Source of the DNA: Eutypa lata
Lineage: Eukaryota; Ascomycota; Sordariomycetes; Xylariales; Diatrypaceae
Length of the DNA stretch: 64,000 nt
NCBI GenBank assembly: GCA_022661535.1
Contig: JAKULF010000004.1
Span: 3,534,001-3,598,000 of the forward strand
Direction of reading: 5' to 3'
Part shown: positions 11,254 to 23,712 of the stretch, piece by piece
How the letters are laid out: the number at the start of each line of letters is the position of its first letter
Numbering within the stretch: position 1 is the first letter of the stretch
Translations under genes and position numbers: made by a program
Notes under the pieces: model-generated
What the model was told of the DNA's origin: nothing
Seen by the model: only the letters and a program-made list of their open reading frames with translations
Database searches by the model: none

Positions 11254-13832
11254 CGGATCTAGGTATTAAGGAACGCGCGTCTTCAGCGCAACTGCGACTC
11301 ACTACTCCATATGTACGTATTTACATAGACATGTGGTTAGTTACTTTATACGAGAAATAGAAGCATGCTGTATGACTTAAACGCGGAATAATGCGTAAGA
11401 TATAAAGGAAGGCTCCAAATATGTTTGTCGGGAAGATGTAATATAAATATCTGATGTAGTAGTATATACATACATACCTAGTTAATTCGCACTTCTCCAA
11501 ACCGGGTATCATAAAAAAGATCGACAACGATAATAGAAGTGGGATGATAAGGCTACAAATCTTGCATGGTGGCTGAAACTTGGGACAATAATAAGATTTT
11601 CTCTATGAATGCAGCTGGAACGTTGGGCTGGAGCAATTGTTGTGGAGTTCAAATTATGGATCATGAAGTGCAGACCCCTTTTCAATCTAACGATGTGCCT
11701 GCCCAGCATGCCTACGTATCAGAGAGTGTCAAATGTGCCCGACTCCAGGGCTTGCTAGGAATTAGTACATTATGTCGCAATGTGATCACCAAGCTACTGG
11801 AAGATGAGTGGATTGGATCTCTTCCGTCTACACGATTAAAACTACATATGTAGGTAGTATGTAGGTACTTCGTATGTAGGTACATGTAGGTATGCAATAA
11901 TCGATATGATACGCCTGTACGCCCTCATGCAATCTACATTGACTGGATCCCTACCAATCCAATGTACCTGCATATGTATGTATGCTCCGCGTCTACGATG
12001 TACCCCGGCTCTTGTAGCTCGTTCCATACCGGGGATATTTCTCTCTAATATTAATATTCATTGGCTTAAAATCCTGAGGCACACCCGAAAGGGCCTAGAG
12101 TAATTATGAAGCATTACCTTCAGATGAGATGGTCTCCTATTTGCTCCCAAATTGGGGAGGCAAGCCGATCGAACTGAATTAAATGGAAGCCCGGGGGGGT
12201 TTTCTTTTTGGCTCACCCGTATCAATCAAAGGTGTTTTAACTTGTAGTTATGTTCTAAAAAAATTAGTTAGTATGATGTTTATTTCTTCTCAGGATTCAT
12301 GCCGTTGTCCCAGATTGAATCGACAGAGACCACATGCAAGATGCCAGTTTTGACTGTATCGACATAATGTTTTATGTTTCGACCGGAGCGTATTCTGCAC
12401 AACCCCGATACTAAGTTATTTACTGTTTGCCTAACATTCAATCCGGCCGGGTACGAGTAGTTGTCCTGACTCCTACATACGTCGTCGTGTCTTGACTTCC
12501 CAACGGCGCAAACCCAAGAGGAATTCTCTTCAGCAAACGGCCCGCAGGACATAGACCTTTTTATCTCATTCTTTTTTTATACCTATTTTCCTTCCCATTC
12601 CCATCTCGGTCTCTCTTTCGCAAACCAGAGCCTCTAGCTAGGCTCTTGACTAAGACAACGTCTAAGACCCCGTTATCGATTACACGCGGTCCAGTCATCG
12701 ATTGTCATCACATCACGTACTGTTCCCAACGTCTTCAGGTCAGTATATAGTAGTCGTTTTATTCAATGTCTATTCATGGTATACACATATGTACTGGCAG
12801 ACTGTCTCCGTTCTGTCCTAGCATAGGCAGCTATTAGATCCATCTGGTAGCTAGTATCCCCTACGTTGGCTTAACCTCGGCGTTGCGCATCCTCACGAGG
12901 TTGCAACAAAGGCCGCGCCAGGTTGGCGTTGGTCTAGTAATCGATAAAATGTCATATTTCATACTCAGCGCTGCCCTTTGTTTGCGATCATTTAGTGTTT
13001 CCTCGGCTTTGCTTACCTGGTTCTTGTGTTGTCTCCCCTACACCTAACTTCCCTTCCTCAAGCGCAGTCTTGGTTTATGACTACTCGGGTTCTTCTCGTT
13101 TTTTACAACGAAGGGGAACGAGATAAGATGCCTTAAACCCCCGTTATCTTCTTCATAATAAGCTGAACAGCATTAGTCAACGACTTCAATTACATCATAT
13201 CTTAGACTTATGGAGAGCTTTGTGGCCAATGGACTGACATGGAATCTGGAATTCTAGTGAACTCTCTTTGTCCCTCCTTATTCTGGTGTTCAGAAGCGAC
13301 AAAAAAACCAGGGTAGCGCCTTGTTGCCGAAAATCGACATACGAATAAACACGCTACCGACATAATCATAATCGAATAATCAGTCGATTCGCAGACTTTT
13401 GATAGCCAATCGATCACATACAGAGAGAGCTCCCGTATTCGTGGACAGTCCTTCCCTTCTTCCCCTCGTTCGGTCCTGCATTTGCCTACTTGATTACGAG
13501 CCCCTCCTACCCGTTTATTATCGGACGAGATCATTGGGCAATACAAAGAATACGTAAATCAAGTTGCGTACATTCGGGACTTCCAAGTTTATCCCGGACG
13601 AACTTTCGACAAACTCAACATTAGTTTTATTGATTGTTTCTTCTCAGAAGCACTGATTTTGTGCTTATTTTATTCTCCGTCACCACCCATTGGTGCCAAA
13701 CTTCACCAATATTAGGATAGGAACCACTTCTCATCGCAAAGCAACACGGTTCGATTATATTTTGCCAACGCGCAAACATAGCTAGATTGCTTGTAGCAAT
13801 CATTTGAGGTTTATATTACATAGTTTGAGGTA
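11254..13832. promoter_or_regulatory. Long upstream region / leader of septin gene
   Basis: About 2.6 kb without a supported gene. A 95-codon frame at 11566-11853 (+) starts with ATG but matches nothing I know. TAGGTA/CCTACAT strings lie at 11,845-11,895. From about 12,560 onward there are strong pyrimidine tracts on the plus strand, consistent with promoter and transcription start far upstream of the septin ATG, so the leader may be long and possibly spliced; that is inference. Confidence 0.4.
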
Positions 13833-15481
13833 ATGAGTCAAGAACAGCGCCGCTCTGGTGGTGGTGGTTTCGGGATGTTGCTTCGACGCAGTAAATCCGG
13901 GGATCTCGGCAGCAAGGGGAGGAAAAAAGGGCAACAACGTCAACAGGAAATTGTACCCAAGTCCCCTCCTCGCCTACCCGCACTTTACAATGGTGCCCAG
14001 CCTCCTGAACTCCAAACTTTCGGCGGTGATACACGCCCCGACTCCCTTGCTATCGTCTCGGGCAGAGCAGATCATTCTTTTCACCATTACCCCCCGAGAG
14101 CCTCCATGGATCCGGGCCGACCTTCTATGTCATATTCTGGTGCTCCTCCAGTCCCACCGATGCCTGACGGAGGTTACGTTGATCCGTACGCTCGCACCGA
14201 AAGCATGACACATCGTGGCCGGTACAGCTATGCTAGCAGCGCCATTAGTACCATCAACAGTCCCCGGAAGGTTCGCAGAAGGAAGGATCCCACACCATTC
14301 AAGTATGTTGCTTCCATTCGACAGACTCATACTTCGTGCTTTTGCTAACGTTTATCTACTCCAGTATCTTAATTGTCGGAACGCGTGGGTCAGGGAAGAC
14401 CTCGTTCCTAGAGTTCCTCAAGACGTCTCTAGCTCTGCCTCCTAAGAAAAGGTCTCAACGCTCGACTGAGATAGAAATGGAAGTGAGCGCCAATGCTACT
14501 CCCTCAGGTGGCTTTATACCCCACTACCTCGAGAGCGAAATCGATGGCGAGCGCATGGGCTTAACACTCTGGGATTCCGAGGGTCTAGAAAAGAATGTGG
14601 TTGACTTACAATTGCGAGAAATGTCAAAATTCATGGAGAGCAAGTTCGAAGAGACGTTTGCTGAAGAAATGAAGGTGATCCGATCACCAGGCGTTCAGGA
14701 TACGCACATTCATGCAGTTTTCCTCATCCTTGATCCTGCTCGCCTGGACCGTAACATTGCAGCTGCGAAAGCAAGTTCGGCCAATAATCACTATGGCGGC
14801 CATGAATTAGATCCTGCTCGAATCATTGGCAGTTTAGACGAAGATCTAGATCTCCAGGTTATGCGCACGTTGCAAGGCAAGACGACGGTCATTCCAGTTG
14901 TCTCGAAGGCTGATACCATCACCACGGCGCACATGGCTGTGCTGAAGAAGACGGTCTGGTCTAGCCTTAAGAAGGCAAATTTTGACCCTCTGCAAGCATT
15001 GGGCTTAGACGACGATAATACTTCGGACTCCAGTAGAATTGACGAGGAAGAGGAGACCGAGATCGCCAATGAGGAGGGTGCTGAAGATGAGCCGCATTCG
15101 CCGGAAGAACAGGATGAGGATGAGGATGATGAGGATGAAACCCCCAACAGCGATAATGCTCTGCCGATTCAGGGTCGAACATCGCGGCACTCGAACACTT
15201 CAGCTCGCCAAGTTAAGGAGCGAGAAGAAGCTGATGAGATCCCGTTTCTTCCTATGTCCATCATCAGCCCTGACCTCTACGAACCTGATGTCATCGGTCG
15301 TAAATTTCCTTGGGGCTTCGCAAATCCGTATGATGAAGAGCACTGCGATTTCACGCGGTTGAAAGATGCCGTATTTGGAGAGTGGCGTGGAGACTTACGT
15401 GAAGCTAGCCGCGAGCAATGGTACGAAGGTTGGAGAACAAGTCGTCTCAAGCATCGTGAACCCATGGCTAGGCATCGTTAG
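13833..15481 (+). CDS. Divergent septin-like GTPase with acidic insertion
   Basis: Two exons (13833-14302, 14365-15481) over a 62-nt intron (GTATGT donor, GCTAAC branch, CCAG acceptor) give 528 aa. Family knowledge: septins are P-loop GTPases that polymerise at septa, hyphal tips and the cell cortex. Seen: a basic, Pro/Ser/Gly-rich N-terminal 150 residues; P-loop GTRGSGKT at G162-T169; a G3-like DSEG at D227 in place of the usual DxxG with Pro (DTPG); a G4-like SKAD at S337-D340 where septins have AKAD; and the septin C-terminal signature with GRKFPWG, EEHCDFTRLKD and YEGWR. Between G4 and that signature lies a Glu/Asp-rich linker (about 372-446) unusual for septins. No C-terminal coiled coil is visible. 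It may correspond to the fungal-specific AspE-like group, but I cannot confirm the class without a tree. Confidence 0.82.
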
Positions 15482-18023
15482 CGGTAATACGAACGAATTC
15501 ACCCGGCGCTCTTCAAAATTTTCTACGGTAGTCTCCACGAAAAGCAGAGACACCATTCCATGCAACCAACGACCGTTTTTCTTTAACTCATTTGCCTTAC
15601 CCGGTCACGCAACATACCCGAACCTTTCTTTTCATCCCTCTCTTTATTATTTTTCTATGTATCATATGTTTCCTAGCGAACCAGAATTACACCCTGCGAG
15701 CGTCGAATATCGGCACGAATCACACTACAATAATTCAGTTCTGACTAAATCCGGCTACAATGTACTAGTCTATATGCTAGTTTCTAAGCTGTGGATGGTC
15801 GCTCCAAGGTCATGCTCGGACCACTGAGGGACTGCTGGTGCAGCAGGCAGGGCAGCTTGGAGGTTATATATCTCTTTCCTCCGACTTCTTTCTTGCAGGT
15901 TCTGCCTCAAGTCTAGAATTCCTCGTGTGGATGCTTTCCGGATACAGCAAGACTGCCGAGGCGGCCATGGTAGGGTATGAATCGATTAGTACTAGGTGAA
16001 TGAGATACCATTATTGGGGAGTTTGTTTCTTTTTTTGAGCAGCATGTTCTGTCAGTCCCTGCCGGGTATTGAGAAAAGGGGGGACATGTGGGGCTTTCGG
16101 CGGAGAGGATGAGAGGGTTTTATTTCCATCTGATCCGTTAGCCGTATGTATGAAAGCCAGAATAGTATATTATTCGCTCAGGCATCCAATCAGCGATGTT
16201 GAACTACCACCCCAAGAGTGCTAAAGTCGTCATATATGATCTGTTGATGGTGATACATGTGCGTTCGTTCCATAGACTTTGGGCAAGTGAGTAGTACCTC
16301 TCCTCTATGTATGTCAAAGGTATTACTGGCAATGCCTAACCCGTTGATGAAAAGTTAACCGAAGTCTTAGTACACAATTAACAACCTTAAACTATGGTCC
16401 CGTACGGCCCGGCACTTAAGGGGGAGGCCACGATGGCGTCGAGCTGAGTGTTCTGTATGGCACATAGATAGATAAATATGACACATCGTACGTAGAAGTA
16501 CGGCAGATGATGGATTTTCTGTGGTATTGATGCCCACCCACAGAAGTTGTTCGACGTGTAAGCACAATCTATTCTCTCAATATATGTATAACCGCACGGC
16601 AAGATCGTTTGGTGGTGGGCATCTTTGGGATGTCGCATGAAAAAAGGGGGCATCTATATAGCTCTTGTAGAAATGACATTATGATAAAATTGCCGAGCGA
16701 CGTAGATGGTTATCAAACGAGCTTTTTACTGGAAAAGATATTACAGTTGGGCAAATCCGCTCACACAATCAATGTCTGTCGAGGCCATGGTACATATTTA
16801 TCATGTCGTCTCTGAAGCAAGACGACTCTGGCCGACTTCACCGTTGTTCCAATTGCACACCGCAACAGCACTTAAACACCGCCACGCATCATTGCAAGTC
16901 CCCGCTGTAAAGTACCTATATAAGTATATCGAAATTTGAAAAATGCTATGTTCCTTGCTTGGTGAGTGAACCGCCCAATATCTTGTGTGTTTTGGTTGGA
17001 TATTGGTTTGGTGATTAAGAATTCCTCTTACCTACTGTACTTTAGATATTTCACGTACGACTTCCCAGGTAATTATAACGAGTACCGTCTGGTAGGTGTT
17101 CTATCCTATTAAATTGCTAATATTATTAAGATGATACCTGGCCTATACAGATGATTAAATTGACGTTTTTGAACACTTCCTTACTTTACAGCAGTTGGTT
17201 GAGGGTTCCCGAGTTACGAACGGCTCCAATAAGCTTGAGCTGGGGAACCCCTAGCCTCTACATTGTACGTACGTAGACGGAACTCCTTCGTACTTCGTAC
17301 AATCCCCACATTCCCCCGCCTAACACACCACACCCTAACCAACTAATGGGTCCTTGGCTGCTTCGCTCGGGACAGCTGGCATGAGTCGGAAGCCGGAATG
17401 TCAAGCTATTCTTGTATGTACCTAACCTGCCAGCCCTGCTAACATCAGCTGGCTGGTGTACGTTAGGTGTCATGTATCCACTCTCCGTTAGCGGATCCCA
17501 GCTAGGTATCTAGCCTACCTGCCTACCCTACCGTGCATCCCGGTAGAGCTCAAGTACCGCAATTAAGCTTCAATACCACCACCGTGCACCGCCAGCTGAC
17601 TTTACTAGACATACATACATGTATATGTAGCCTACATTTGAAGGCACCGTTTTACTTTCGATGGACAAGCGGTCATCTTTACTTACCTTCTTAACTTTGT
17701 GATATACATCGTCTCTCCTTAATTCCCTGATCTAGCGTTCTGTTTGCTTGCGCAAATGGAAGCCGCAATCTCGAATGCTGTGTGCTTGACTGGGTAACCA
17801 GCCGGAGGGATAACAAACGAAAGCGACCTCCTATCCGTGATTGCTTCGATTCCGACACGCTCTCCTAAAGCTCATGTAGCCTCGTGCTAGTGAGGGTTTC
17901 AATACTGCTAAAGGGCGCGCCGGTACAGGATATATTTATACGTGCTGAGAGGTATATCTAGTAGCAGGTTGGACGTAACATTCTGCTTGCTAGTCGTCTA
18001 CATTATCAACAACAATAGCAGCA
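15482..18023. other. Intergenic between septin and TEX2/NVJ2 genes
   Basis: About 2.5 kb. The frame 15366-15827 overlaps the septin end and shows no domain. There are TACATACATACAT repeats near 17,610. No RNA gene or coding sequence is supported. The right part presumably contains the promoter of the lipid-transfer gene. Confidence 0.4.
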
Positions 18024-21000
18024 ATGGGAGGTTGGGCCGGCTTTCTGTTCACCTACCTACTTGGTGGTGTCACTTTTATCCCTCTTGTAATAGTAATCGT
18101 ATTAGTCCACGCATACTTAACATTCCCTGTCCGAGACGAGCTGCACTCGACGAAAAACGACGATGGCCCCGACGATATTGTTCAACCTGGTGATGACACG
18201 AACGAGCTCGAGGCCGCTCGAAAGGCGCATAAGAAAGAGTTAAAGCAACAACAGCAATTCTCAGATGGATCCGACGTAGCCGCCGGCTACTTCGCCGTTT
18301 GTCGTGAATATACTCCCATGGGTATCAATGCCAAACCCATCGAACGCTCTACCCCAGTCGGATCGACCACTGTGGCTCCTCCAAGCCCTAGCGTCTACCA
18401 GACCATGTACCGAAGCATATTCGATCGAAAGCAAACCGCAAGTCCCCTCGATGACCATAAGAACGCCAGCCAACGACCTAAGAAGGCAGGGAACGTGTTC
18501 TATATCGTACTCAGACATGGCCATCTGATGCTGTTCGACGACGAGGAGCAACTCGAAGTTCGCCATGTAGTGTCCTTGGCCCACCACGATATTAGTATTT
18601 ACTCCGGGGGACAGCCTACCCCCGAGGGCGAACTTTTCATCAAGAGAAACGCCCTGTGTTTGACTAGGCGGGCGGACGGCAAGAGACTGGCTCCAGACGC
18701 CCACATTTCGAAGCCCTTCTATTTGTTTTCAGAGAACTGCTCAGCAAAGGAGGATTTCTACTTCTCTTTACTCAAAAATCAAGGGCAAACCTTTGGCGCC
18801 CAGAATCTCGCCCCAAGTCCCCAGCAATTTGACGTTAAGAACATCATATCGCTGGTCCAAAAACTGCACTCGTCCGAAGACCAAAAACAGACTCGCTGGC
18901 TCAATGCATTTATTGGACGCATGTTTCTAGGCCTCTCCAAGACGAAAGACGCTGAAAATTATATCAGGGAGAAACTAACCAAGAAGATCTCCCGAGTCAA
19001 CAAACCCTCATTTCTCACCAAGATAGCCATTCGAGATATAAACACTGGGGAATCTGCGCCCTACCTTATCAACCCTCACCTCAAACATCTTAGTGTTGAA
19101 GGGGAATGTGTGATGGAGGCCGATCTTAAGTATACAGGCAAATGTAGACTGGAAGTGGCTGCCGTAGCGAGGATCGATCTAGGCTCTCGGCTGAAAGCCC
19201 GAGAAGTCAACCTTGTTTTGGCAGTCGTTCTCAGGAAACTTGAAGGCCATGTTGTGTTTAAGATAAAACCGCCACCAAGCAATCGCATCTGGTTTTCTTT
19301 TCAATCTATGCCCAAGATGGAGATGACGGTAGAGCCTATTGTAAGCTCGAGGCAGATCACTTATACGGTTATCCTACGACAAATCGAGAACCGCATCAAG
19401 GAGGTAGTGGCAGAAACCTTGGTAATGCCTTTCTGGGATGATATTCCCTTCTTTAACACTGAGCATAAGCATTGGCGAGGGGGGGTTTTCGAGGGAGACG
19501 ACGCTGTTCAACACGCAGATGATCATGAGGAGATCGCAGCTCAGCTAGGTCATGTTGACGAAGTCAGCCGCTTCGAGGGCACGGCTCCAACCTCTCCATC
19601 GACACCTGAACTACCACCGGTGGACAAGAGCCATACTTTTCCTGTTGAGAATACACATAATATGGGCTTCTGGAATCGTCTAAAAACACCGAAAACAGGA
19701 CTACCAAATGGAATCCATGGAGAATCAGCCTCTACAACGGCACTAGACGCGAAAGGCTTGCACAATATCACCTCTGATCGGAAACCGCGGCATATCCGAT
19801 CTGGCTCTTTTACTGCGTCTAGCCCGATAGTAGGGACTGATCCGGCTCATGCGGAACCTTTCAAGCCCTCTTCACCGTCAGAAGTAGACGATGTTGTTAG
19901 CACGATTGCTACTATTTCTGCAAAGTCGCGCAATAGCTCACCGACTCAGACTCCCGCCGGGTCGCCACCGAGGCCATCATCAATAAATAAAGCTAACGGC
20001 TCCTCACACTCGTCAGCAGAAACCATCCCCGAGGAGCCGGACGACGAAGACACCCCGAAGCCACAAGGCAGGCGTCATACCACCACGTCTACGGACAGTC
20101 TCCCGGATAACTTCTCTCGTACCAATTCGCCGACGGCGTCAACCACGTCGTTCAAGAGCGGGACTAGCTCCGGAGGCCGGGGCATATTCGCGCGGAAAGA
20201 GCCTCCATCGCCATCTTCGAGCAACGGGTCGCTGGAACCCAAACGCGGCGCCCTGACAGCCATGTCCAACGCCGCGGCGACAGCCAAGCGGTGGGGCCTG
20301 AGCGCGATACAGCGCCAGAACGAGAGGAACGCAAACGGGGGGAAGCTCTCCGACTCTTCCGTTGACTTGAACCTCCCGATGGGCAGGGGACAGCCACTGC
20401 CGCCCCCGGGAACACCGCTTCCCGGACCCAGCAGGGGATCCACGCCGATCTTGGTGAGGCGGCGGTCTCTCGTACCCCCTCCCCTGCCGAGCCGACAGAG
20501 CACAGCAAATCTCGAAGAGACGAAGTCGGAACACCAACCCAACCCCCAGGCGAACCATCGCCGCCCGGTCCCGCCGCCTCCCCTACCACGGCGACGGCGC
20601 ATCTCGCAGACCCACCAGGCTGAAGGCCACGAGGAGCATATCCTCGTGGTCGAAGCCCCTAACGAGTCACCGCCTATCACTCCGCTGCAGGAGGAGTCCT
20701 CGGCTTACGTGCGGCCGTGGGTGGAGGATGCGGGCGATGACTTCGATGATGGTAGTGGTGGAGACTACTCAGTCATGTCTAGCGAAGAGCAACAACAGCA
20801 GCATTCTTCGGATTGGGAGGCGTCGCAGTCCGAAACCGTAGTCAACGGTGGCGGTGACGATAACGCTGAAGGGAAACAACATGTGAATGGGAACGCAAAT
20901 GCGGCGGATGGGGACGAAGACGGAGATGAAGACGGCTACTCTAATTGGATTGATAACCCCGGACCGACGCTGGAGGAAGACGGACATCAAGCTGAAGGCT

Positions 21001-21074
21001 ATGGCGAAGGGGAAGGCAGCCGAGCCTTGGATACAAGAACAACATCAACAACAACAAACACTAACAACTGGTGA
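18024..21074 (+). CDS. NVJ2: SMP-domain lipid-transfer protein, TEX2/NVJ2 family
   Basis: A single open exon of 1016 aa. Family knowledge: TEX2 (human) and Nvj2 (yeast) are ER-anchored proteins carrying a PH-like domain and a tubular SMP lipid-binding domain; they act at ER-vacuole or ER-Golgi contact sites. Seen: an N-terminal membrane segment (GVTFIPLVIVIVLVHAYL, about residues 14-31); a PH-like region from about 156 (NVFYIVLRHGHLMLFDD); the SMP domain from about 289 (TRWLNAFIGRMFLG) to about 478 (PFWDDIPFF); then a disordered tail of over 500 residues rich in Ser, Pro, Asp and Glu, with proline blocks. The start is the first ATG, directly before the membrane segment. The tail is more GC-rich than the domain part. 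TEX2 is a known member of the gene set near MAT loci in several Sordariomycetes, which fits COX13 and APN2 next door. Confidence 0.9.
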   Translation: MGGWAGFLFTYLLGGVTFIPLVIVIVLVHAYLTFPVRDELHSTKNDDGPDDIVQPGDDTNELEAARKAHKKELKQQQQFSDGSDVAAGYFAVCREYTPMGINAKPIERSTPVGSTTVAPPSPSVYQTMYRSIFDRKQTASPLDDHKNASQRPKKAGNVFYIVLRHGHLMLFDDEEQLEVRHVVSLAHHDISIYSGGQPTPEGELFIKRNALCLTRRADGKRLAPDAHISKPFYLFSENCSAKEDFYFSLLKNQGQTFGAQNLAPSPQQFDVKNIISLVQKLHSSEDQKQTRWLNAFIGRMFLGLSKTKDAENYIREKLTKKISRVNKPSFLTKIAIRDINTGESAPYLINPHLKHLSVEGECVMEADLKYTGKCRLEVAAVARIDLGSRLKAREVNLVLAVVLRKLEGHVVFKIKPPPSNRIWFSFQSMPKMEMTVEPIVSSRQITYTVILRQIENRIKEVVAETLVMPFWDDIPFFNTEHKHWRGGVFEGDDAVQHADDHEEIAAQLGHVDEVSRFEGTAPTSPSTPELPPVDKSHTFPVENTHNMGFWNRLKTPKTGLPNGIHGESASTTALDAKGLHNITSDRKPRHIRSGSFTASSPIVGTDPAHAEPFKPSSPSEVDDVVSTIATISAKSRNSSPTQTPAGSPPRPSSINKANGSSHSSAETIPEEPDDEDTPKPQGRRHTTTSTDSLPDNFSRTNSPTASTTSFKSGTSSGGRGIFARKEPPSPSSSNGSLEPKRGALTAMSNAAATAKRWGLSAIQRQNERNANGGKLSDSSVDLNLPMGRGQPLPPPGTPLPGPSRGSTPILVRRRSLVPPPLPSRQSTANLEETKSEHQPNPQANHRRPVPPPPLPRRRRISQTHQAEGHEEHILVVEAPNESPPITPLQEESSAYVRPWVEDAGDDFDDGSGGDYSVMSSEEQQQQHSSDWEASQSETVVNGGGDDNAEGKQHVNGNANAADGDEDGDEDGYSNWIDNPGPTLEEDGHQAEGYGEGEGSRALDTRTTSTTTNTNNW

Positions 21075-22310
21075 AAACTAGCACTATACTACATTGCATA
21101 TCTCGGAGTTTTCAGGATTTCATCACCTTTACTTACTCACTCGGCTTACTTGGTTTTTTTTATTTTATAGCCATCATACCGTACGTACATACATACATAC
21201 ATCACTGGAATACATCACCATCAGTATTGTGCGTTCAAGCGTGCGAGCAAGTGAGCAAGCAAACTTGCGTGTATTAGGAAGTTAGCTCATCTCATATGCT
21301 TGCTCCTTCTCTTCTCTTCTCTTTTCTTCTACATGGATGGCTTTGATAGATTCAAGGGGTGGGGAGTAGAGGAGCTACAGGAGTTCTCTTTTTTGCTTTA
21401 GAGATAGGTAGCTAGTACTATGCGTGCACGGATGGACGGGCGGACGGACGGACGGACGGATGGATGGATGGATGGATAATCAGTGGTTGTCTTGTGGACG
21501 GACTTATTGTTGGCTTATTGCGTTTGTCTTATATTACAGTCATACCTAGGTTTAGTTTTTAGATGGAACAGGCTATTCATATATTTATAAAAGCTAACTA
21601 ATCAACTCGACTTGGTGATGCAACCTACGTGAGAGGTAGTAGAAGTACTAGAAGTAGTAGAAGCGGTGGAGCCTTGCTCCCGCGGTCGATGCAAGTGTAT
21701 AAATTATACCAAGGGCATCACTACACCCCTAGCAACTAGTAACACCCACATGAATGGCCATGCCACGAAATTAGCCAGCCATATTGTATACTAGGTACTG
21801 CAGACTCCCTCTAGGTTAATATATTCGTATGGGCAGTCACTACTTCAGCAGCCCAAGTGTCATTCCTTATGTGGTTGTTAAGGTGGCACATACTCGTGCT
21901 GATGCTACTAGTTTATGTATCGAAAAAAAAGGGGGCAGGCAGTTAGGTTTTGTCCTACAGAGAGATCATGTCGATTCCATATTGATGCGTAGGCTGCAGG
22001 GGTAATGCCCTCCGGCCCACGGCTATCGTTCACCCGAGTTGATGGTAGCAACTATTGTCCATTATGTAAATGAGCTACACGGTATCCAAGGTAAGTAGGA
22101 CGAGACCAGATAAATAATGGATATTGCATGTCTGGTTAATGCTGCATTCGACAAAGGGAAAATATCTACATAAGACTTTGTATGGTCTTGCAACTAGTCC
22201 GTCGCTCTATTTGCCGCTCTTCTTCTTCTCCTCTCCGCAACCTGGCTCGCTAGCTGGGTAGATGGATAGACATTGCGGAGTCATAGATGAGATGATTGGT
22301 TGCATGCAAC
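21075..22310. other. Convergent intergenic region NVJ2/COX13
   Basis: The 3' flanks of two convergent genes. It contains a tetranucleotide repeat at 21431-21478 and short GTACATACATACATAC runs near 21,183. No coding frame or RNA gene is supported. Confidence 0.45.
21431..21478 (+). repeat. GGAC/GGAT microsatellite
   Basis: A tetranucleotide tract that shifts from GGAC units to GGAT units, about 12 units in all. It lies in the 3' flank of the NVJ2-type gene. Confidence 0.9.
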
Positions 22311-23090
22311 TTAGGTGGTCTTGTCCTTGTTGTGGTAGTTGACCGAGTCGTTCCAGCTGGTAATTATGCGTTAGTAATTTATCCCCCTCCCCGCCTCTCC
22401 ATTTGTTTGGGATAAAACTCACAACAGGGTCTTGTCACCGTCGCCCCAGGCGAAGTTCTTGGTGCGGATGTTCTGGTACGGGTACTCGACACGCTCCTCC
22501 AGAGGGGGCATGTGGGACCAGTGTTCCCAATGCTCGTTCCATAGGTTGTAGGCGTTGAGCCCAGCGAGAAGGAGGCAGGGAACCACGCCGCTGTAGATTG
22601 ATACGTCAGTCATCAATCTTAGGCTCCATTCCATATCCAAAGTCCAACCATCCCCACGCCATTCGTCTCTAGACCAGAATAAGATGAAAAAGTAACAACA
22701 ACAATAGTGGCGTCCTCAGCTGCTCAATTGTTGTACATCTCGAAGAAATTGGTGATCTGTTCGGTCGAATGGAGGAAGAAGTAGCTTAGACCAAAACCCC
22801 TCGGCAAAAGAAAATAGGCTTACTAGATAGAGATCTTGCGCCATAGCTCTGTACAGAATATGAATGTTAGCATCGATTCTTCTCGTTTATATTCCCTGTA
22901 TTTTATATATATAAGGTGCGAACGACTAACCAGTGGTGGCGGCGGCGTGCTCCTTGACGGCCTCACGCTCCTTGATGAAAGCGTTCTCGGTGGAGGCGAA
23001 ACGGCGCTGCATTGTGGACCGGAAAGCGGGAGCGCGCAGCTGGGCGGCGAAGCGCGGGGCGCTACGGAAGATCTGTCGTTGGGCGGACAT
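22311..23090 (-). CDS. COX13: Cytochrome c oxidase subunit VIa (Cox13), mitochondrial
   Basis: Four exons give 132 aa: 23090-22931, 22848-22824, 22590-22423 and 22356-22311. Family knowledge: Cox13 is a nuclear-encoded, single-pass subunit of respiratory complex IV in the inner mitochondrial membrane. Seen: a basic presequence (MSAQRQIFRSAPRFAAQLR), a membrane segment around VVPCLLLAGLNAY, then the conserved EHWEHWSHMPPLEER and YPYQNIRTK. The second exon is only 25 nt and supplies LWRKISI. The last exon is 46 nt: an unspliced reading would end at GDGDKTLL, whereas splicing a 66-nt intron (GTGAGT, TACTAAC, CCAG) restores FWNDSVNYHNKDKTT, the family's usual end. Intron 2 is long for this window (233 nt). 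The gene is head-to-head with APN2, an arrangement common beside the MAT locus. Confidence 0.93.
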
Positions 23091-23712
23091 TTTTTCTTTC
23101 GTATCTCGTGGTCGTGTTCGTGGTCGTAGTGGTTGTTACTGAATGGAGTGGAGAGTTTCAATTGAAAGGACGGGAGGTTCAAGAACGGCCCGGTCGGTCG
23201 TATGAGGTCAATTTTGGTTCTTTGAGTAAGGAAGCTCCCGCCGTAAGCTCTAGTTGTTGGTCCGAGCGTTATTATGTCCACTGTCGTTCGACCGATGACC
23301 CCACACAAACCCCCATTAGCAAATGCTCCAATGAGATGGGCCGCTTATCTAATACCAAGAACAGTTGAATACCCCGTGACTTCGCTCCTAATTGGTGACG
23401 CCATCATTCACCCGAAGATAGGCCCCAGACGCGACAATCTACATCTACGCGCGCCGAGATAACGTGCAATTCAGGTCTCCTGCTAGATTTGTTGGTGCTG
23501 GGGATGTAAACGATCGCATCACACTAGGTTGGGCAGGAGCATATTTCATGAAGCATCTGAAGTTCCTACCCATTGCCTTTCGTTTATGTCACAAGCCTTC
23601 CAGCACATTGACGAATCTTAGAGGATGAACGTCCGGCAGGAACCGGAAATAACCACCTCTTGATTTTTAAGTTATACATCGATAGATTTGAGTGTGTAGA
23701 CAGGCTGGAAAG
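23091..23712. promoter_or_regulatory. Shared divergent promoter of COX13 and APN2
   Basis: 622 bases separate the two start codons and no other gene fits between them, so it must hold both promoters and leaders. I see no certain individual binding site. Confidence 0.6.
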
